A stretch of DNA of 64,000 nucleotides from Calditrichia bacterium (lineage in GTDB: Bacteria; Calditrichota; Calditrichia; RBG-13-44-9; J075). The notes beneath the pieces are model-generated. The model saw only the letters and a program-made list of their open reading frames with translations, was not told the origin of the DNA and ran no database searches. The number at the start of each line of letters is the position of its first letter. Position 1 is the stretch's first letter. Location: NCBI GenBank assembly GCA_028284445.1, contig JANQRS010000006.1:285186-349185 (forward strand), given 5' to 3'. Below are positions 16,929-26,263 of the stretch, in pieces. The position numbers were made by a program, and so were the translations under genes.

Positions 16929-19505
16929 TCAAGTTTTTTCCTGCAAATGACGGATCACCGCGCAAAGCGCGGAGTGAAACTTGCGTGGTAATCCCTTAAA
17001 CTGGGCAGTTTTCGCCGGTGAAAAATCTTCGGCATCGACATCCGGCAGGGGCTCGAGGTTTTTCAAATAACCTTCCACCTTTTTGCGCACCTTCTCCACA
17101 ACCGCCTCATCGTTTGAATCAGCAATTGCTGCAACGGCCTTATCGATATCATAGTCGGATGCGACAAGCGTCTGAAAGCAGATACCGCGCAGGTATTCCG
17201 TAATTGTGCCTCGATCTTTGTTGCCGAGCATGCGGGCCGTTTCTGAAATCGATGACCGGCCAAATTTATGCAGGCGCAGCGCAGAAAGCACCTGCTCCTC
17301 TGTCGAGCTAAACGCCTGCAGCTTCTCGATAGACGCACTGGTAATTTCTTCCGGCAAATCACTGGCCTGAAGCAATCTACGACCTTCAGTTTGGGCGAGG
17401 AGGGCCGCTCTTCGAACCACATTTTCCAATTCCCGGACATTGCCCGGCCAGGCGTAGCGCTCAAGACTTTCCAGCGCCGCTTCCGATACGCCGGAAACTT
17501 TCTCGTTGCCATATTTTCCCAGAAAATGATTAATCAGCAAGGGCAGATCTTCGCGGCGCTCACGCAAGGGCGGAAGCTGGATCGGAAATCCGTTTAATCG
17601 ATAGAACAAATCTGCCCGAAAGCGGCCGGCGTCGATTTCAGTCTGTAAATCAACATTACAGGCAGCAATAATCCGCACATCAACTTTAATCGACTTCTCG
17701 CTACCAAGCCTTTCAAAAACACCTTCCTGCAAAACACGAAGCAAACGCGCCTGGAAGGCCGGGGTGGTCTCACTGATCTCGTCGAGGAACAATGTTCCGC
17801 TGTCGGCCAGCTCAAAGCGCCCGCGACGCTGATTGACCGCCCCGGTAAAGCTGCCCTTTTCGTGGCCAAACAGTTCACTTTCCAAAAGGGTTTCCGAGAG
17901 CGCACCGCAGTTAATGGCGATAAAGGGGTTTTCTGAGCGCTGACCGCTGCTGTGGATCATTCGGGCGATCAATTCTTTTCCGGTGCCGGTTTCACCAACG
18001 ATGAGCACCGGGATATCATCCTGCTTAACCCGCGATACCAGATTGAGCACCGACGCCAGCTTCCCGGACGGTGCATGGACAATCGCCTGCATCTCCGGCG
18101 CGGCTTCAGTGAAGGGCGGCAGCTCGGTTTCTTTCAGATCACGTAACTGCTTTTCCAAGTCGCGAACTTGCTGCTGGTATTCCGATTTGCTGTCAGCAAG
18201 CGTTTGAGAGGAAGCAGATTGCGCTTCCAGTTGACTTTCCAGGTCCGAGAGATTTTCGCGGGCAGAGCTCAATTGCGTCTCTTTTTGAGCCAGATGGGAT
18301 TTTAGAAGACCCTGGGATGACTCGCTGCGCAACTGTTCCTCGCGATAGGCGCATATTATCATGTACATATTCACAACAAGGAAAGCGATAAATGGGTAGA
18401 AGAGCGGCAGAAAAAAGTTTGCCTGGCCGAAGCTTCCCAGGCTGACACCGATCAATATCAGCGGTATGAGTAAGACAAGCGGGAAAATCCAACGCCTTGG
18501 TGCAAACATCCAAACCATTGCGCTACCTAAACCGGCGAAAAGAATCACCATCGCCAGGGTTCCGAATGTAGCCTGGCGAATGTAGTTGTTTTCTAGAAGA
18601 TTTTCGGCTGCTGTTGCGTGGATCAGCGATGCGGGCAAGCGTTCCGCCAAGGGCGTCGATTGCATCACCGGCAAACCGGCCGCTGTTGCCGCAACCATGA
18701 CGATTTTGTCATTCAGGTTAATTTCTACGGAATCTTTTTCGTAGACCTGCAGCAGATCGACAAAGCTAATGCTCTGAATGCGATCAAATCCTCCAAAATG
18801 ATTGAGCAGCAGTCGCGAGTGGGCATCCAGGCCATCAACCAGGCGCGCATCTCCCGGTTTCACCTGCTCGCCCGCATCCTGAAAATGATTGGCAATGGCA
18901 GCGCCAAGTGACGGGACAATCTTCGATGGATCCTCGTCCATTTGAATAAATAGCGGTATTCGCCGAATCACCGCTTCGTTTTCAAGATTGCTATATCCAA
19001 CAGTGCTGGCATTGTTTTCCAACACGTCGATCGGCCATTGAGGATTGCTCCCTTTCGGCAGATTATCTTGGGCTGTGGCAGCCGTATCAAGCGGGTAGTT
19101 CACCGCACCAAAGGTCATCGGCAAAACGACTGCTTCCATGGGAATAATCAAATCCGCAAACACCCGGTCGTACTCCGGATACTCGGTATTTTCCCGCGAA
19201 AAAAGCACATCAAAGGCAATCACCCTGGCGCCCAGTTCCTGAAGAACAACAGACATGTAGCCATAATAATCGCGAGTAATTGGCCAACCGCCAAGATCTT
19301 CCAGATCGTCATCTCCCAGGAATACCAGCACAAAATCATCACTCAAATCGCGTTCACCGCGCAGGGTAAAGTAGGTATCCAACTCCTGATTTTCAAGAGC
19401 CCGATCCCAGGGGAGGGGGAGCCAGGCAGCGAGTATCACCGCGGCAAGAAGCGCCAGAAGGATGCCATAATGGGAGGCATCCGGAGATGTCTTATCCGAA
19501 AGCAT
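16929..19505 (-). CDS. CHASE2 sensor fused to sigma-54 type AAA+ activator
   Basis: An 858-residue single-chain receptor-regulator. Residues 14-31 are a membrane helix, 35-300 an extracytoplasmic CHASE2 domain, 310-385 three further helices, 395-460 a coiled coil, 485-720 a sigma-54 interaction AAA+ domain. Walker A is GETGTGKE (504-511), Walker B LFLDEI (572-577), the sigma-54 contact loop is GSFTGA (551-556, Ser for the usual Ala), and the arginine-rich [10 protein letters not shown] is present. The C-terminus has a helical segment [19 protein letters not shown] that may be a non-FIS helix-turn-helix. Input is thus sensed outside and passed directly to transcription without a separate kinase. 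Confidence 0.9.
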   Translation of the reverse strand: MLSDKTSPDASHYGILLALLAAVILAAWLPLPWDRALENQELDTYFTLRGERDLSDDFVLVFLGDDDLEDLGGWPITRDYYGYMSVVLQELGARVIAFDVLFSRENTEYPEYDRVFADLIIPMEAVVLPMTFGAVNYPLDTAATAQDNLPKGSNPQWPIDVLENNASTVGYSNLENEAVIRRIPLFIQMDEDPSKIVPSLGAAIANHFQDAGEQVKPGDARLVDGLDAHSRLLLNHFGGFDRIQSISFVDLLQVYEKDSVEINLNDKIVMVAATAAGLPVMQSTPLAERLPASLIHATAAENLLENNYIRQATFGTLAMVILFAGLGSAMVWMFAPRRWIFPLVLLIPLILIGVSLGSFGQANFFLPLFYPFIAFLVVNMYMIICAYREEQLRSESSQGLLKSHLAQKETQLSSARENLSDLESQLEAQSASSQTLADSKSEYQQQVRDLEKQLRDLKETELPPFTEAAPEMQAIVHAPSGKLASVLNLVSRVKQDDIPVLIVGETGTGKELIARMIHSSGQRSENPFIAINCGALSETLLESELFGHEKGSFTGAVNQRRGRFELADSGTLFLDEISETTPAFQARLLRVLQEGVFERLGSEKSIKVDVRIIAACNVDLQTEIDAGRFRADLFYRLNGFPIQLPPLRERREDLPLLINHFLGKYGNEKVSGVSEAALESLERYAWPGNVRELENVVRRAALLAQTEGRRLLQASDLPEEITSASIEKLQAFSSTEEQVLSALRLHKFGRSSISETARMLGNKDRGTITEYLRGICFQTLVASDYDIDKAVAAIADSNDEAVVEKVRKKVEGYLKNLEPLPDVDAEDFSPAKTAQFKGLPRKFHSALCAVIRHLQEKT

Positions 19506-19904
19506 ATTCTTTTTTCACCCCACTCACCAAGCAGAAATATCACCGAGAGTGCGTTTAAAGACCGGTTAAAGCGTTGGTGCTTTTCGGCAACCGGTCTGAT
19601 TCGTCCCTAAAACGATTGACAAAGAATAATCGATAATAGGTAGCTTCGTTAAAAGATCAAATATCAATTTTATTTGATAGTTAGCAACGCTAAAACGCAG
19701 AGTAAGAATGCACCGGTACTCGCAACCGTTTGAAATAGCCGGTCGACGAATTTTTTTTTGATCGCTCAATCCGTGATTTTGCACATCGGCCCAGATACGA
19801 AATGCGCTAACATCATATTGAGCAATCGTCATTTTTATCTACCACAATCAAACTAATACATCAGATCTTTTTCCCAAATTCAACCTCAGAGTAAAGAGAT
19901 GCTT
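19506..19904. other. Intergenic region between divergent genes
   Basis: About 400 AT-rich bases between the CHASE2 regulator and the beta-helix/TonB gene. The only symmetry I see is ATCAAAT-nine bases-ATTTGAT at 19656-19678. An open frame of 88 codons on the minus strand (19566-19832) has no ribosome-binding site or recognisable domain and is not called. Confidence 0.4.
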
Positions 19905-21506
19905 ATGAGATCCATACTGATTTTGCTGACCCTATTCACCTCGCTTTCAATTTTCGGGCAACAGACGTACAGTGGCCGCATCAGTAGTGATATGAGATGG
20001 TCCGGCGTTGTGACTGTCGACGGTGATCTCACAATTCCACCCAATATTACCCTGACTGTTGATCCGGGAACGCGTGTGAATATTACCGCAACTGCCGATA
20101 AAACGAAATCCGGCGAAGATCCCAATCGCGTTGAGATTGTAGTGCTTGGAAATATCCTCGTCAATGGTAGTGAAGGTCCGGGCAAAGTTACCTTTACCTC
20201 AACGGCGGCAGATCCAAAGATGAACGATTGGTATGGGATTATCATTAAAAATCCCAACAAACGCTCCCTCGTGAACAATGCCATAATTGAATATGCCTAC
20301 AAGGGAATCACCTGTTATGGTAGCTCACCCAATATTATTGATTGTGAACTAAGATATAATCAACATTGCGGAATCTCTGCTGAAGTCCGGGCTGTTCCTT
20401 TGATTCGCCGTACGACCCTGCTGGGCAACGATTTCGCTGGTCTTATCTGCGAATTGGCTTCCACACCCATTATCGAAGAGAGCATCATTACTCAAAATGG
20501 CAATGGCCTCATCGTTTTTGATCGCTCGCAACCGGACCTTGGCCAGGTTAATCCGAGCGGCACACAGTCTTCTGGCGGCAACCTGATTTTCAACAATTTC
20601 GATTATAGTATTTACAATCAGTCGTCGGAGCCAATTCTTGCGCAGAACAATCTCTGGAACACCCGCGATGAGGAGCAAATCAAGGCTACTATTTTTGATC
20701 GCACCATCAGTCCCTCAAAGGGCGAAGTGATGGTGCAGCCTATTCTAGGTGAACAAATTGCCTCAAATGAGGCTGCCGAGGCACAAATCACACCGGCCTC
20801 CAATACCGTTCGCAACCGCAGCAATGCCGGATATCAACGCTCCAAACCGGCGGAAACAAAGAAGCCGGTTGCAGAAAGCGCCAGTGCCAGGGCAAGAGCG
20901 CGGGCACAGCAAAACAATTCGCGCAATCAGGCCAGTGCACGTAAAACCAGCGTTCAGCGCAAAAACAATGCTAAATCCGACACGCAAGCTCGCAAGACAA
21001 CGCCACCTGCGCAAAAACCAGCAAACGACACTGATACCCGCCTGGCAGCGGCTTCGGGAACCAACAATGCCGTCACCCCGGCAGCATCAGAGCAACCAAC
21101 AGGACCCGCGACTCAGCCGGCAGCAGCCAATCGGAATAGCGGCAACGTAAATCGCGTGACAACACGGCAAAACAACAATACCGTTCAGCGGCTGAACGAA
21201 CCGAAAGTGGTTGAACCGGTGATGGAAACCCTCATCGATGGTGGAGGCCGCCAATACATCAAAAAGGTCATACCGAAGTACCCGGACATTTACCGGCGCA
21301 CCAGCTTTGAAGGCAAGGTATTAATGGAAGTGATTGTTGGACGTGATGGCAAGGTGGAGAAGCATCGTATTTTGCGAAGCGACGGTGAACATTTTGCCGC
21401 CGCGGCAGAATCCGCCATTCAGCAGTTTCGCTATAAGCCGGCGACCTTTCGCGGCAAGCCAATCAAATTCAAGATTGTTGAGCCGTTTATCTTCCGACTG
21501 AAATAA
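19905..21506 (+). CDS. Beta-helix repeat protein with C-terminal TonB domain
   Basis: A 533-residue secreted protein. The signal peptide MRSILILLTLFTSLSIFGQQ is followed by right-handed parallel beta-helix (NosD/PbH1-like) repeats to about residue 270 (GIIIKNPNKRSLVNNAIIEYAYKG and similar). Then comes a long Asn, Gln, Ala and Arg-rich linker (about 285-430) and a TonB C-terminal domain (last 77 residues, PKYPDIYRRTSFEGKVLMEV). TonB domains normally hang from an inner-membrane helix; here only a cleavable signal is seen. Start at 19905 because AAAGAG lies six bases upstream; ATG 19899 is an alternative. The arrangement is unusual and its role unknown. Confidence 0.85.
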   Translation: MRSILILLTLFTSLSIFGQQTYSGRISSDMRWSGVVTVDGDLTIPPNITLTVDPGTRVNITATADKTKSGEDPNRVEIVVLGNILVNGSEGPGKVTFTSTAADPKMNDWYGIIIKNPNKRSLVNNAIIEYAYKGITCYGSSPNIIDCELRYNQHCGISAEVRAVPLIRRTTLLGNDFAGLICELASTPIIEESIITQNGNGLIVFDRSQPDLGQVNPSGTQSSGGNLIFNNFDYSIYNQSSEPILAQNNLWNTRDEEQIKATIFDRTISPSKGEVMVQPILGEQIASNEAAEAQITPASNTVRNRSNAGYQRSKPAETKKPVAESASARARARAQQNNSRNQASARKTSVQRKNNAKSDTQARKTTPPAQKPANDTDTRLAAASGTNNAVTPAASEQPTGPATQPAAANRNSGNVNRVTTRQNNNTVQRLNEPKVVEPVMETLIDGGGRQYIKKVIPKYPDIYRRTSFEGKVLMEVIVGRDGKVEKHRILRSDGEHFAAAAESAIQQFRYKPATFRGKPIKFKIVEPFIFRLK

Positions 21507-21513
21507 GACTTTG

Positions 21514-22680
21514 TTATGAAGAGCTAACCTGGCCCTTGATGAAGGAAAAGAGGCTGGGGTAGCTTTTCAATAGCGGCTTCAATTTCGTATACCCCAAAAA
21601 GCGGACCATTGACAGGAAATGATTATTGTAGATCACGAAGTCCATTGAGAAGTGTCCGCGTCGCGTAAAGAAGTGCATCCAGCTCCGCTCCACTCCCGAA
21701 AAACTATATACTTTCAACTGATTGTCAAATGCGTATTGTATTTCGTAAAGCCGCAAATGAAGTCCCGGCGATGCCACGGAATACGTTTCACTATAGGTGA
21801 TTTTATCAATGTAGATGGCATGCGATGTTTTGGTGCATATCGAGCTAGCGATCGGCTCATCGTTCAGATACATATTGAACGTCAGCAATTCCACGTTATC
21901 CCGGCAGTCTTCAATCAGCTGTTTTTGCAGGCGTAGCAAGCCCTTACGGCGCTTTAGGGATGATCCATTGCGCCCTTTCCATCCGGCATCTTCCAATTCG
22001 AGAAAGGTGTTCATGGCATCAGGGTTTTCTTTCAGGGAGCTGAACTCATAGCGCACTTCTCCCACTTCCTTAAGCTTGCGATTCTTGCGGCGCATTTCCT
22101 TGCGAAATTTCTTATTCAAGCCGGAATAATAGTCTTCAAAGGTGCCGGCCAAACGAATTTCCGGTACCCTGAAAAATGACTCTGTATTAAAGCGGCTATG
22201 TTGATAGCGCAGCACCTGCTCAAGATGCACGGCGGAAGCCCGCCAGTTGTTCAAGCGGCGAATGGTAACGATATCCCAGCTTTTCTTATCTTCATTGATA
22301 ATGTGGAGGGTACTGCGGATGATATAGAGCAAGTGTTCCATCGGGGCAATAAAATCAACAAGGTAGCGGTCTTTACCGCCCAGGAAATCCATCACCCGGA
22401 TTCGAATGGAAAATTTTCGGCGTTCATAGATATAGAGGGGGACGATGCCAACCAGCTTTCCGGCGGCATCACGAAAAAGTATAACATACAATTCCCTGAT
22501 ACATCCCTTGTTGGCAAGTACCCAGGCGTGTATCCAATCGAATGCCATACTGGGAAAGAAAAACGTCATTTCATTTAAAAGCGCATTCCACTCATCTCGC
22601 AGAGCGAAAAAACTTTCAAAATCACGTACGATTTCTACTTCAAAATTAAGACTGATGGTTTTATTGTTTGCCAACTGCAT
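21514..22680 (-). CDS. GNAT-fold acyltransferase (BioF2/CelD-like, GNAT_6 domain)
   Basis: A 388-residue protein of the FemAB-like double acetyltransferase fold. The N-terminal half has the DEWNALL and FDWIHAW landmarks; the C-terminal half holds the GNAT_6 core (LELEDAGWKGRNGSSLKRR, then NDEPIASSICTKTSHAIYIDKITYSETY). Family members act in exopolysaccharide or cell-surface modification, as CelD/BcsL-like proteins. No polysaccharide gene is adjacent, so the substrate is unknown. GAGG is three bases before the ATG. It is convergent with the TonB-domain gene, seven bases away. Confidence 0.85.
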   Translation of the reverse strand: MQLANNKTISLNFEVEIVRDFESFFALRDEWNALLNEMTFFFPSMAFDWIHAWVLANKGCIRELYVILFRDAAGKLVGIVPLYIYERRKFSIRIRVMDFLGGKDRYLVDFIAPMEHLLYIIRSTLHIINEDKKSWDIVTIRRLNNWRASAVHLEQVLRYQHSRFNTESFFRVPEIRLAGTFEDYYSGLNKKFRKEMRRKNRKLKEVGEVRYEFSSLKENPDAMNTFLELEDAGWKGRNGSSLKRRKGLLRLQKQLIEDCRDNVELLTFNMYLNDEPIASSICTKTSHAIYIDKITYSETYSVASPGLHLRLYEIQYAFDNQLKVYSFSGVERSWMHFFTRRGHFSMDFVIYNNHFLSMVRFLGYTKLKPLLKSYPSLFSFIKGQVSSS

Positions 22681-23097
22681 AATCCTCTAAGGACACATGT
22701 CCGAAGAATTAGTCGTAACTCACATTGGTATATTGGGATAAACTCGAGATCACGTCTGTCACGTATTGCCAATGGACGATTTTCAAGGGACGCTAATTTG
22801 GTATTGTTAGCTCAGCTTTTGGTAGCTATCTCCACATCTCCATTTGAACAATAACGGATAAATTGCTTTCTGTCAATAGTAAACCCCACAAAACCGACAG
22901 TCTAAAATTAAACGTCAGCGAAAAATGGCATATTTTTCCACATTAATTTGTGATGCCGTGCAATTTTGTTCCGTACTCCATTTCCGAAACACAGCTATTA
23001 TCGACGCATTCCCTCACAAATGAAGACGGCATTGGGTCCTATTCAGACACAACATAATATAAATATAAAGATAAGAGGAGTAAATTTTGCCCGGAAT
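22681..23097. other. Intergenic region upstream of the acyltransferase
   Basis: About 420 AT-rich bases between two minus-strand genes. It should contain the acyltransferase promoter. I see no repeat, hairpin or credible coding frame. Confidence 0.4.
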
Positions 23098-24366
23098 TTA
23101 AACCCGCAAATTTTTTGCGGCATTTTCAAATTCGAACTTCACAAATAGAAATGGGATAATTGCGGAGAGTAAAAAATAGCCACCAATCAAAAAGCTGGCG
23201 AAGGGCAGTAATTCATCGACGCCAAACCAGCTTCCGGTTGCCATGATAATTGCGAAGCCGGCAGTACCGCGTAACAGCTCTATCCAGGCGCCGGAGGAGT
23301 TGCGATCCATCACCGTGGTATAGCCGTAAACACCAAAAAAGAGCACTGCTGCATAGAGAAATAGCTGCGGAAATCCGATATCTGTAAATCGGTAAAACAT
23401 ATACATCTGCAGGGCAATGGTCATCAGCAACTGAAACCAGGACCAGCCAATCAGCCAGAGGGATGCCGGCGTAGCATACTTTTTATAAGCATAAACATCT
23501 TCGATGATGTTAATGGGATACTTTTCTGCAACATCGGCTGGTCGCCATCCGGTCGGCATAAACCAGATGCGCAATTTGTCTCTCCAACTGCGGGTTCGCC
23601 AGGCATCTTTCATCAGTCGCCAGATATGCTGGAAGTTGATGCGAATCGGGTTCCAGGTATTGGCCGGCTTCAGTACCCCATAAACCGGCGGCACATCATC
23701 CAGCTCTTCCTGAAATGTCCCGAACATGCGATCCCAAACGGAGAAAATTTGCCCAAGGTTCTTATCAATATACTCCGGGTTAATGGCATGATGCACGCGA
23801 TGCTGGGAAGGGGTGATAATCAGGTATTCGAGAAATCCCAGCTTCGGCACGTGGCGGGTATGATACCAAAACTGCAGGAAGAGGTGAATGGGCGCAATAA
23901 TATTGATCACCTTGGCCGGGATACCAATAATGGCAGCCGGAATTAAAAAAAGCGAGTAAATGCCAACAATGTTTGAAATGGACTGGCGCAGCGCACAGGC
24001 AAGATTAAACTCTTCGCTGCTATGATGAATCACATGTTGATTCCAGAAGATGTTAACGCGGTGATTGAGACGGTGACTCCAATATCCGGCAAAATCAATG
24101 GCGATAAATCCCAGCAGGTAAATCAGCCAGGTTGCCTGGATTTCCATCACAGCTAAATAGGTCAACAGGAATGGATAGGAAATGATGATGAAGACAAGTC
24201 CAAGAGAGTCCTTAACGGCATTTGTAATACCGGAACTCAGACTGGAAACGGTATCAAGGCTGCGCAAGGTTTGAAAGCCTTTGACCTGACCGTAAATGAC
24301 CTCGGCAATGATTAGCAGGGAGAATATTGGAATTGCTACCAATAACGCATTTGCATAGGTTTGCAT
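23098..24366 (-). CDS. Sterol desaturase / fatty acid hydroxylase family protein
   Basis: A 422-residue integral membrane di-iron enzyme. The His cluster is complete: HRLNH, then HVIHH, then HRVHHAINPEYID. At least seven hydrophobic segments flank it, including four C-terminal of the last His box, a layout close to alkylglycerol-monooxygenase-like members. Such enzymes hydroxylate or desaturate sterols, hopanoids, carotenoids or ether lipids. It follows the GMC oxidoreductase gene by 15 bases and is clearly in one operon with it, pointing to oxidation of a lipid alcohol, an inference. Confidence 0.9.
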   Translation of the reverse strand: MQTYANALLVAIPIFSLLIIAEVIYGQVKGFQTLRSLDTVSSLSSGITNAVKDSLGLVFIIISYPFLLTYLAVMEIQATWLIYLLGFIAIDFAGYWSHRLNHRVNIFWNQHVIHHSSEEFNLACALRQSISNIVGIYSLFLIPAAIIGIPAKVINIIAPIHLFLQFWYHTRHVPKLGFLEYLIITPSQHRVHHAINPEYIDKNLGQIFSVWDRMFGTFQEELDDVPPVYGVLKPANTWNPIRINFQHIWRLMKDAWRTRSWRDKLRIWFMPTGWRPADVAEKYPINIIEDVYAYKKYATPASLWLIGWSWFQLLMTIALQMYMFYRFTDIGFPQLFLYAAVLFFGVYGYTTVMDRNSSGAWIELLRGTAGFAIIMATGSWFGVDELLPFASFLIGGYFLLSAIIPFLFVKFEFENAAKNLRV

Positions 24367-24381
24367 CGCACTGTCCTCATA

Positions 24382-26016
24382 CTAACTTTTGACAACCGAT
24401 TGACCTTCTTCTGCCTCCGATAAGCGGAAGCGCCAGCCTTCCCCTTCGGCCTTATGCGGTATCTTACTCATTGCCAATTCACTGATTGCAGTGATTGTCA
24501 AAGACGGGTTCACGCCGGGATTTGCGCTAATCATCGATCCGTCACATACCAGCATATTCTGATAGCCGAATACATGATTATCCTTGTCAATGACACCTTC
24601 GTCGGCATTGGCCCCCATTACCGCGCCCCCTAAAATATGCGCAGTTGTCGGGATTCCTGCAAGTGTTTCATTGGCCAAAACCATTGGTTTACCATCAACG
24701 ATTTGGGCATAGCGATCTGCCAGATCTTTTGCTTCCGGAATAAACGCCGTTGGCGGCTTGCCGACATCCAACCGGCTCTTCATGCCAAACATCCCCTTTG
24801 AAAAGCGCAGGGTTGAGTTCAGGGTTTGCATAAAAAGCAAAATTTGGCTGCGACGGGCCAGATCATCAACCGTAAAGGCCTTGAAATTCTTTACCGGATG
24901 CCGCACTAAATCCAAGACCAGCTTTCCGGCACGCACAAACACGTTGCGTCCATGAGCCATCGGCATCATCATCAGGCGCCAAAAACCGGATCCGGCCGGG
25001 TACCGCACCGGTTCCAGGTGGCTATTCTCGTCGGTATGCAAGATGGAGCCGATCGCTACCCCCTTCGAGAAATCTTTCTCCTTCCCGAAAGTAGTGATAC
25101 CAACAAGGCTTTCGCAATTGGTGCGGACGCCGCTGCCAAGCTTTTTTGAAATGCGAGGCAAGGAAGATTCGCGCAGCTTAAGAAGCAGTTTGACGGTACC
25201 CAAAACGCCACCGGAAAAAATCACCCCACGGGCCGTTACCTCGCCGCGCTTCTTGAATAGCCGGGTCGATTGCTTCCAGTGAACCCGATAGCCGCCCGAG
25301 CCATCCTCAGCCCCGATGGGCGCAACATCGTATACTTCCGATTCTGCCTGAATCGTTACGCCGAGCTGCTGGGCAAGATGCAGGTAATTTTTATCGAGGG
25401 TGTTCTTTGAATTATAGCGACAGCCCAACATGCAGCCACCACAATATATGCAGCCGGTGCGATCCGGCCCCTTGCCGTCAAAATAGGGATCTTCTACGGT
25501 TTGGCCGGGTTTGCCGAAGTACACAGCAACATTCGTTGGTCCAAAATGCTCTTCTTTGCCAAGCTGTTTTGCCAACGTTTGCAGGGCTTTGTCACCGGTC
25601 TGCATGCGCGGATTCTTTTCCGCGCCCAGCATGCGGAGCGCGGTTTGATAGTGAGGCGCCAGTTCATTTTCCCAATCTCCCAGATGCGCCCAGCTTTCCG
25701 CCTCGAAGAATTTTTTCTTGGGTACCGGGAGGGTATTGGCGTAAACGAGGGAACCACCGCCGACACCAACACCGGATAAAACGGCCACATGACGAAAAAA
25801 TGTCATCTTAAAAAGGCCGTAAAAGCGCAGCGCGGGCATCCACATCCAACGCTTCAGATTCCAGTTGGTTTTCGGAAAGTCTTTGGCCGTTAGCCATTTT
25901 CCTTTTTCCAGAACCAATACTTTGTAGCCTTTTTCGGCCAATCGCAACGCAGAAACAGATCCGCCAAAACCGGAACCGATTATTATATAGTCATAATCCA
26001 GACGATCTTTTTCCAT
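24382..26016 (-). CDS. GMC family oxidoreductase, cholesterol-oxidase-like
   Basis: A 544-residue flavoprotein. The FAD-binding dinucleotide fold is YDYIIIGSGFGGSVSALRLAEKG (residues 8-30), followed by SGVGVGGGSLVYAN and a cysteine-rich stretch GCIYCGGCMLGCRYNSKN near 190, typical of cholesterol-oxidase-like members. The C-terminal part has the GMC substrate/FAD motif with the family's His-Asn region (LGGAVMGANADEG, then VCDGSMISANPGVNPSLTITA). It probably oxidises a hydroxyl of a sterol-like or isoprenoid lipid. It is the first gene of an operon with the fatty-acid-hydroxylase family gene, behind a perfect palindrome at 26065-26089. Confidence 0.9.
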   Translation of the reverse strand: MEKDRLDYDYIIIGSGFGGSVSALRLAEKGYKVLVLEKGKWLTAKDFPKTNWNLKRWMWMPALRFYGLFKMTFFRHVAVLSGVGVGGGSLVYANTLPVPKKKFFEAESWAHLGDWENELAPHYQTALRMLGAEKNPRMQTGDKALQTLAKQLGKEEHFGPTNVAVYFGKPGQTVEDPYFDGKGPDRTGCIYCGGCMLGCRYNSKNTLDKNYLHLAQQLGVTIQAESEVYDVAPIGAEDGSGGYRVHWKQSTRLFKKRGEVTARGVIFSGGVLGTVKLLLKLRESSLPRISKKLGSGVRTNCESLVGITTFGKEKDFSKGVAIGSILHTDENSHLEPVRYPAGSGFWRLMMMPMAHGRNVFVRAGKLVLDLVRHPVKNFKAFTVDDLARRSQILLFMQTLNSTLRFSKGMFGMKSRLDVGKPPTAFIPEAKDLADRYAQIVDGKPMVLANETLAGIPTTAHILGGAVMGANADEGVIDKDNHVFGYQNMLVCDGSMISANPGVNPSLTITAISELAMSKIPHKAEGEGWRFRLSEAEEGQSVVKS

Positions 26017-26064
26017 CGGAAACCTCTCTTTGCCTGGTATTTACCTGCTTTACTCTATAACGCC

Positions 26065-26089
26065 ATATTTTGAACATCGTTCAAAATAT
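26065..26089. promoter_or_regulatory. Perfect palindrome upstream of the GMC oxidoreductase operon (candidate operator)
   Basis: Arms ATATTTTGAAC and GTTCAAAATAT of 11 bases each, with spacer ATC. It is placed 49 bases upstream of the ATG at 26016, a typical repressor position. The TTGAAC...GTTCAA core resembles TetR/AcrR-family operators. No regulator gene is adjacent. Confidence 0.6.
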
Positions 26090-26173
26090 ATTTAAGCATA
26101 CACATTTTTAGGAAAACAATAAAGCAGAAATCTGCGATTGTTGCTGACCTAAGGATATGCTGCCACAAACGAA

Positions 26174-26244
26174 AGATGCGCGACAGAGCCGCGCATCTAG
26201 TTCGAAAGATTGTGATTCTCATGCGCAGCAGAGCTGTGCATGAG
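26174..26244. repeat. Two consecutive hairpins downstream of the M4 peptidase gene
   Basis: Hairpin one, 26174-26198: nine-base arms AGATGCGCG and CGCGCATCT with a seven-base loop. Hairpin two, 26218-26244: CTCATGCGCAGC and GCTGTGCATGAG with one mismatch. Both carry the word ATGCGC, so they may share an origin. They follow the peptidase stop (26264, minus strand) and could end its transcript, though no T-run is seen. Confidence 0.5.
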
Positions 26245-26263
26245 GTGAGTACAGTCTGAGCAG

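Noticed and set aside
19566..19832. 88-codon frame on the minus strand
   Set aside because: No ribosome-binding site, no recognisable domain, and AT-rich sequence typical of the gap between divergent genes.
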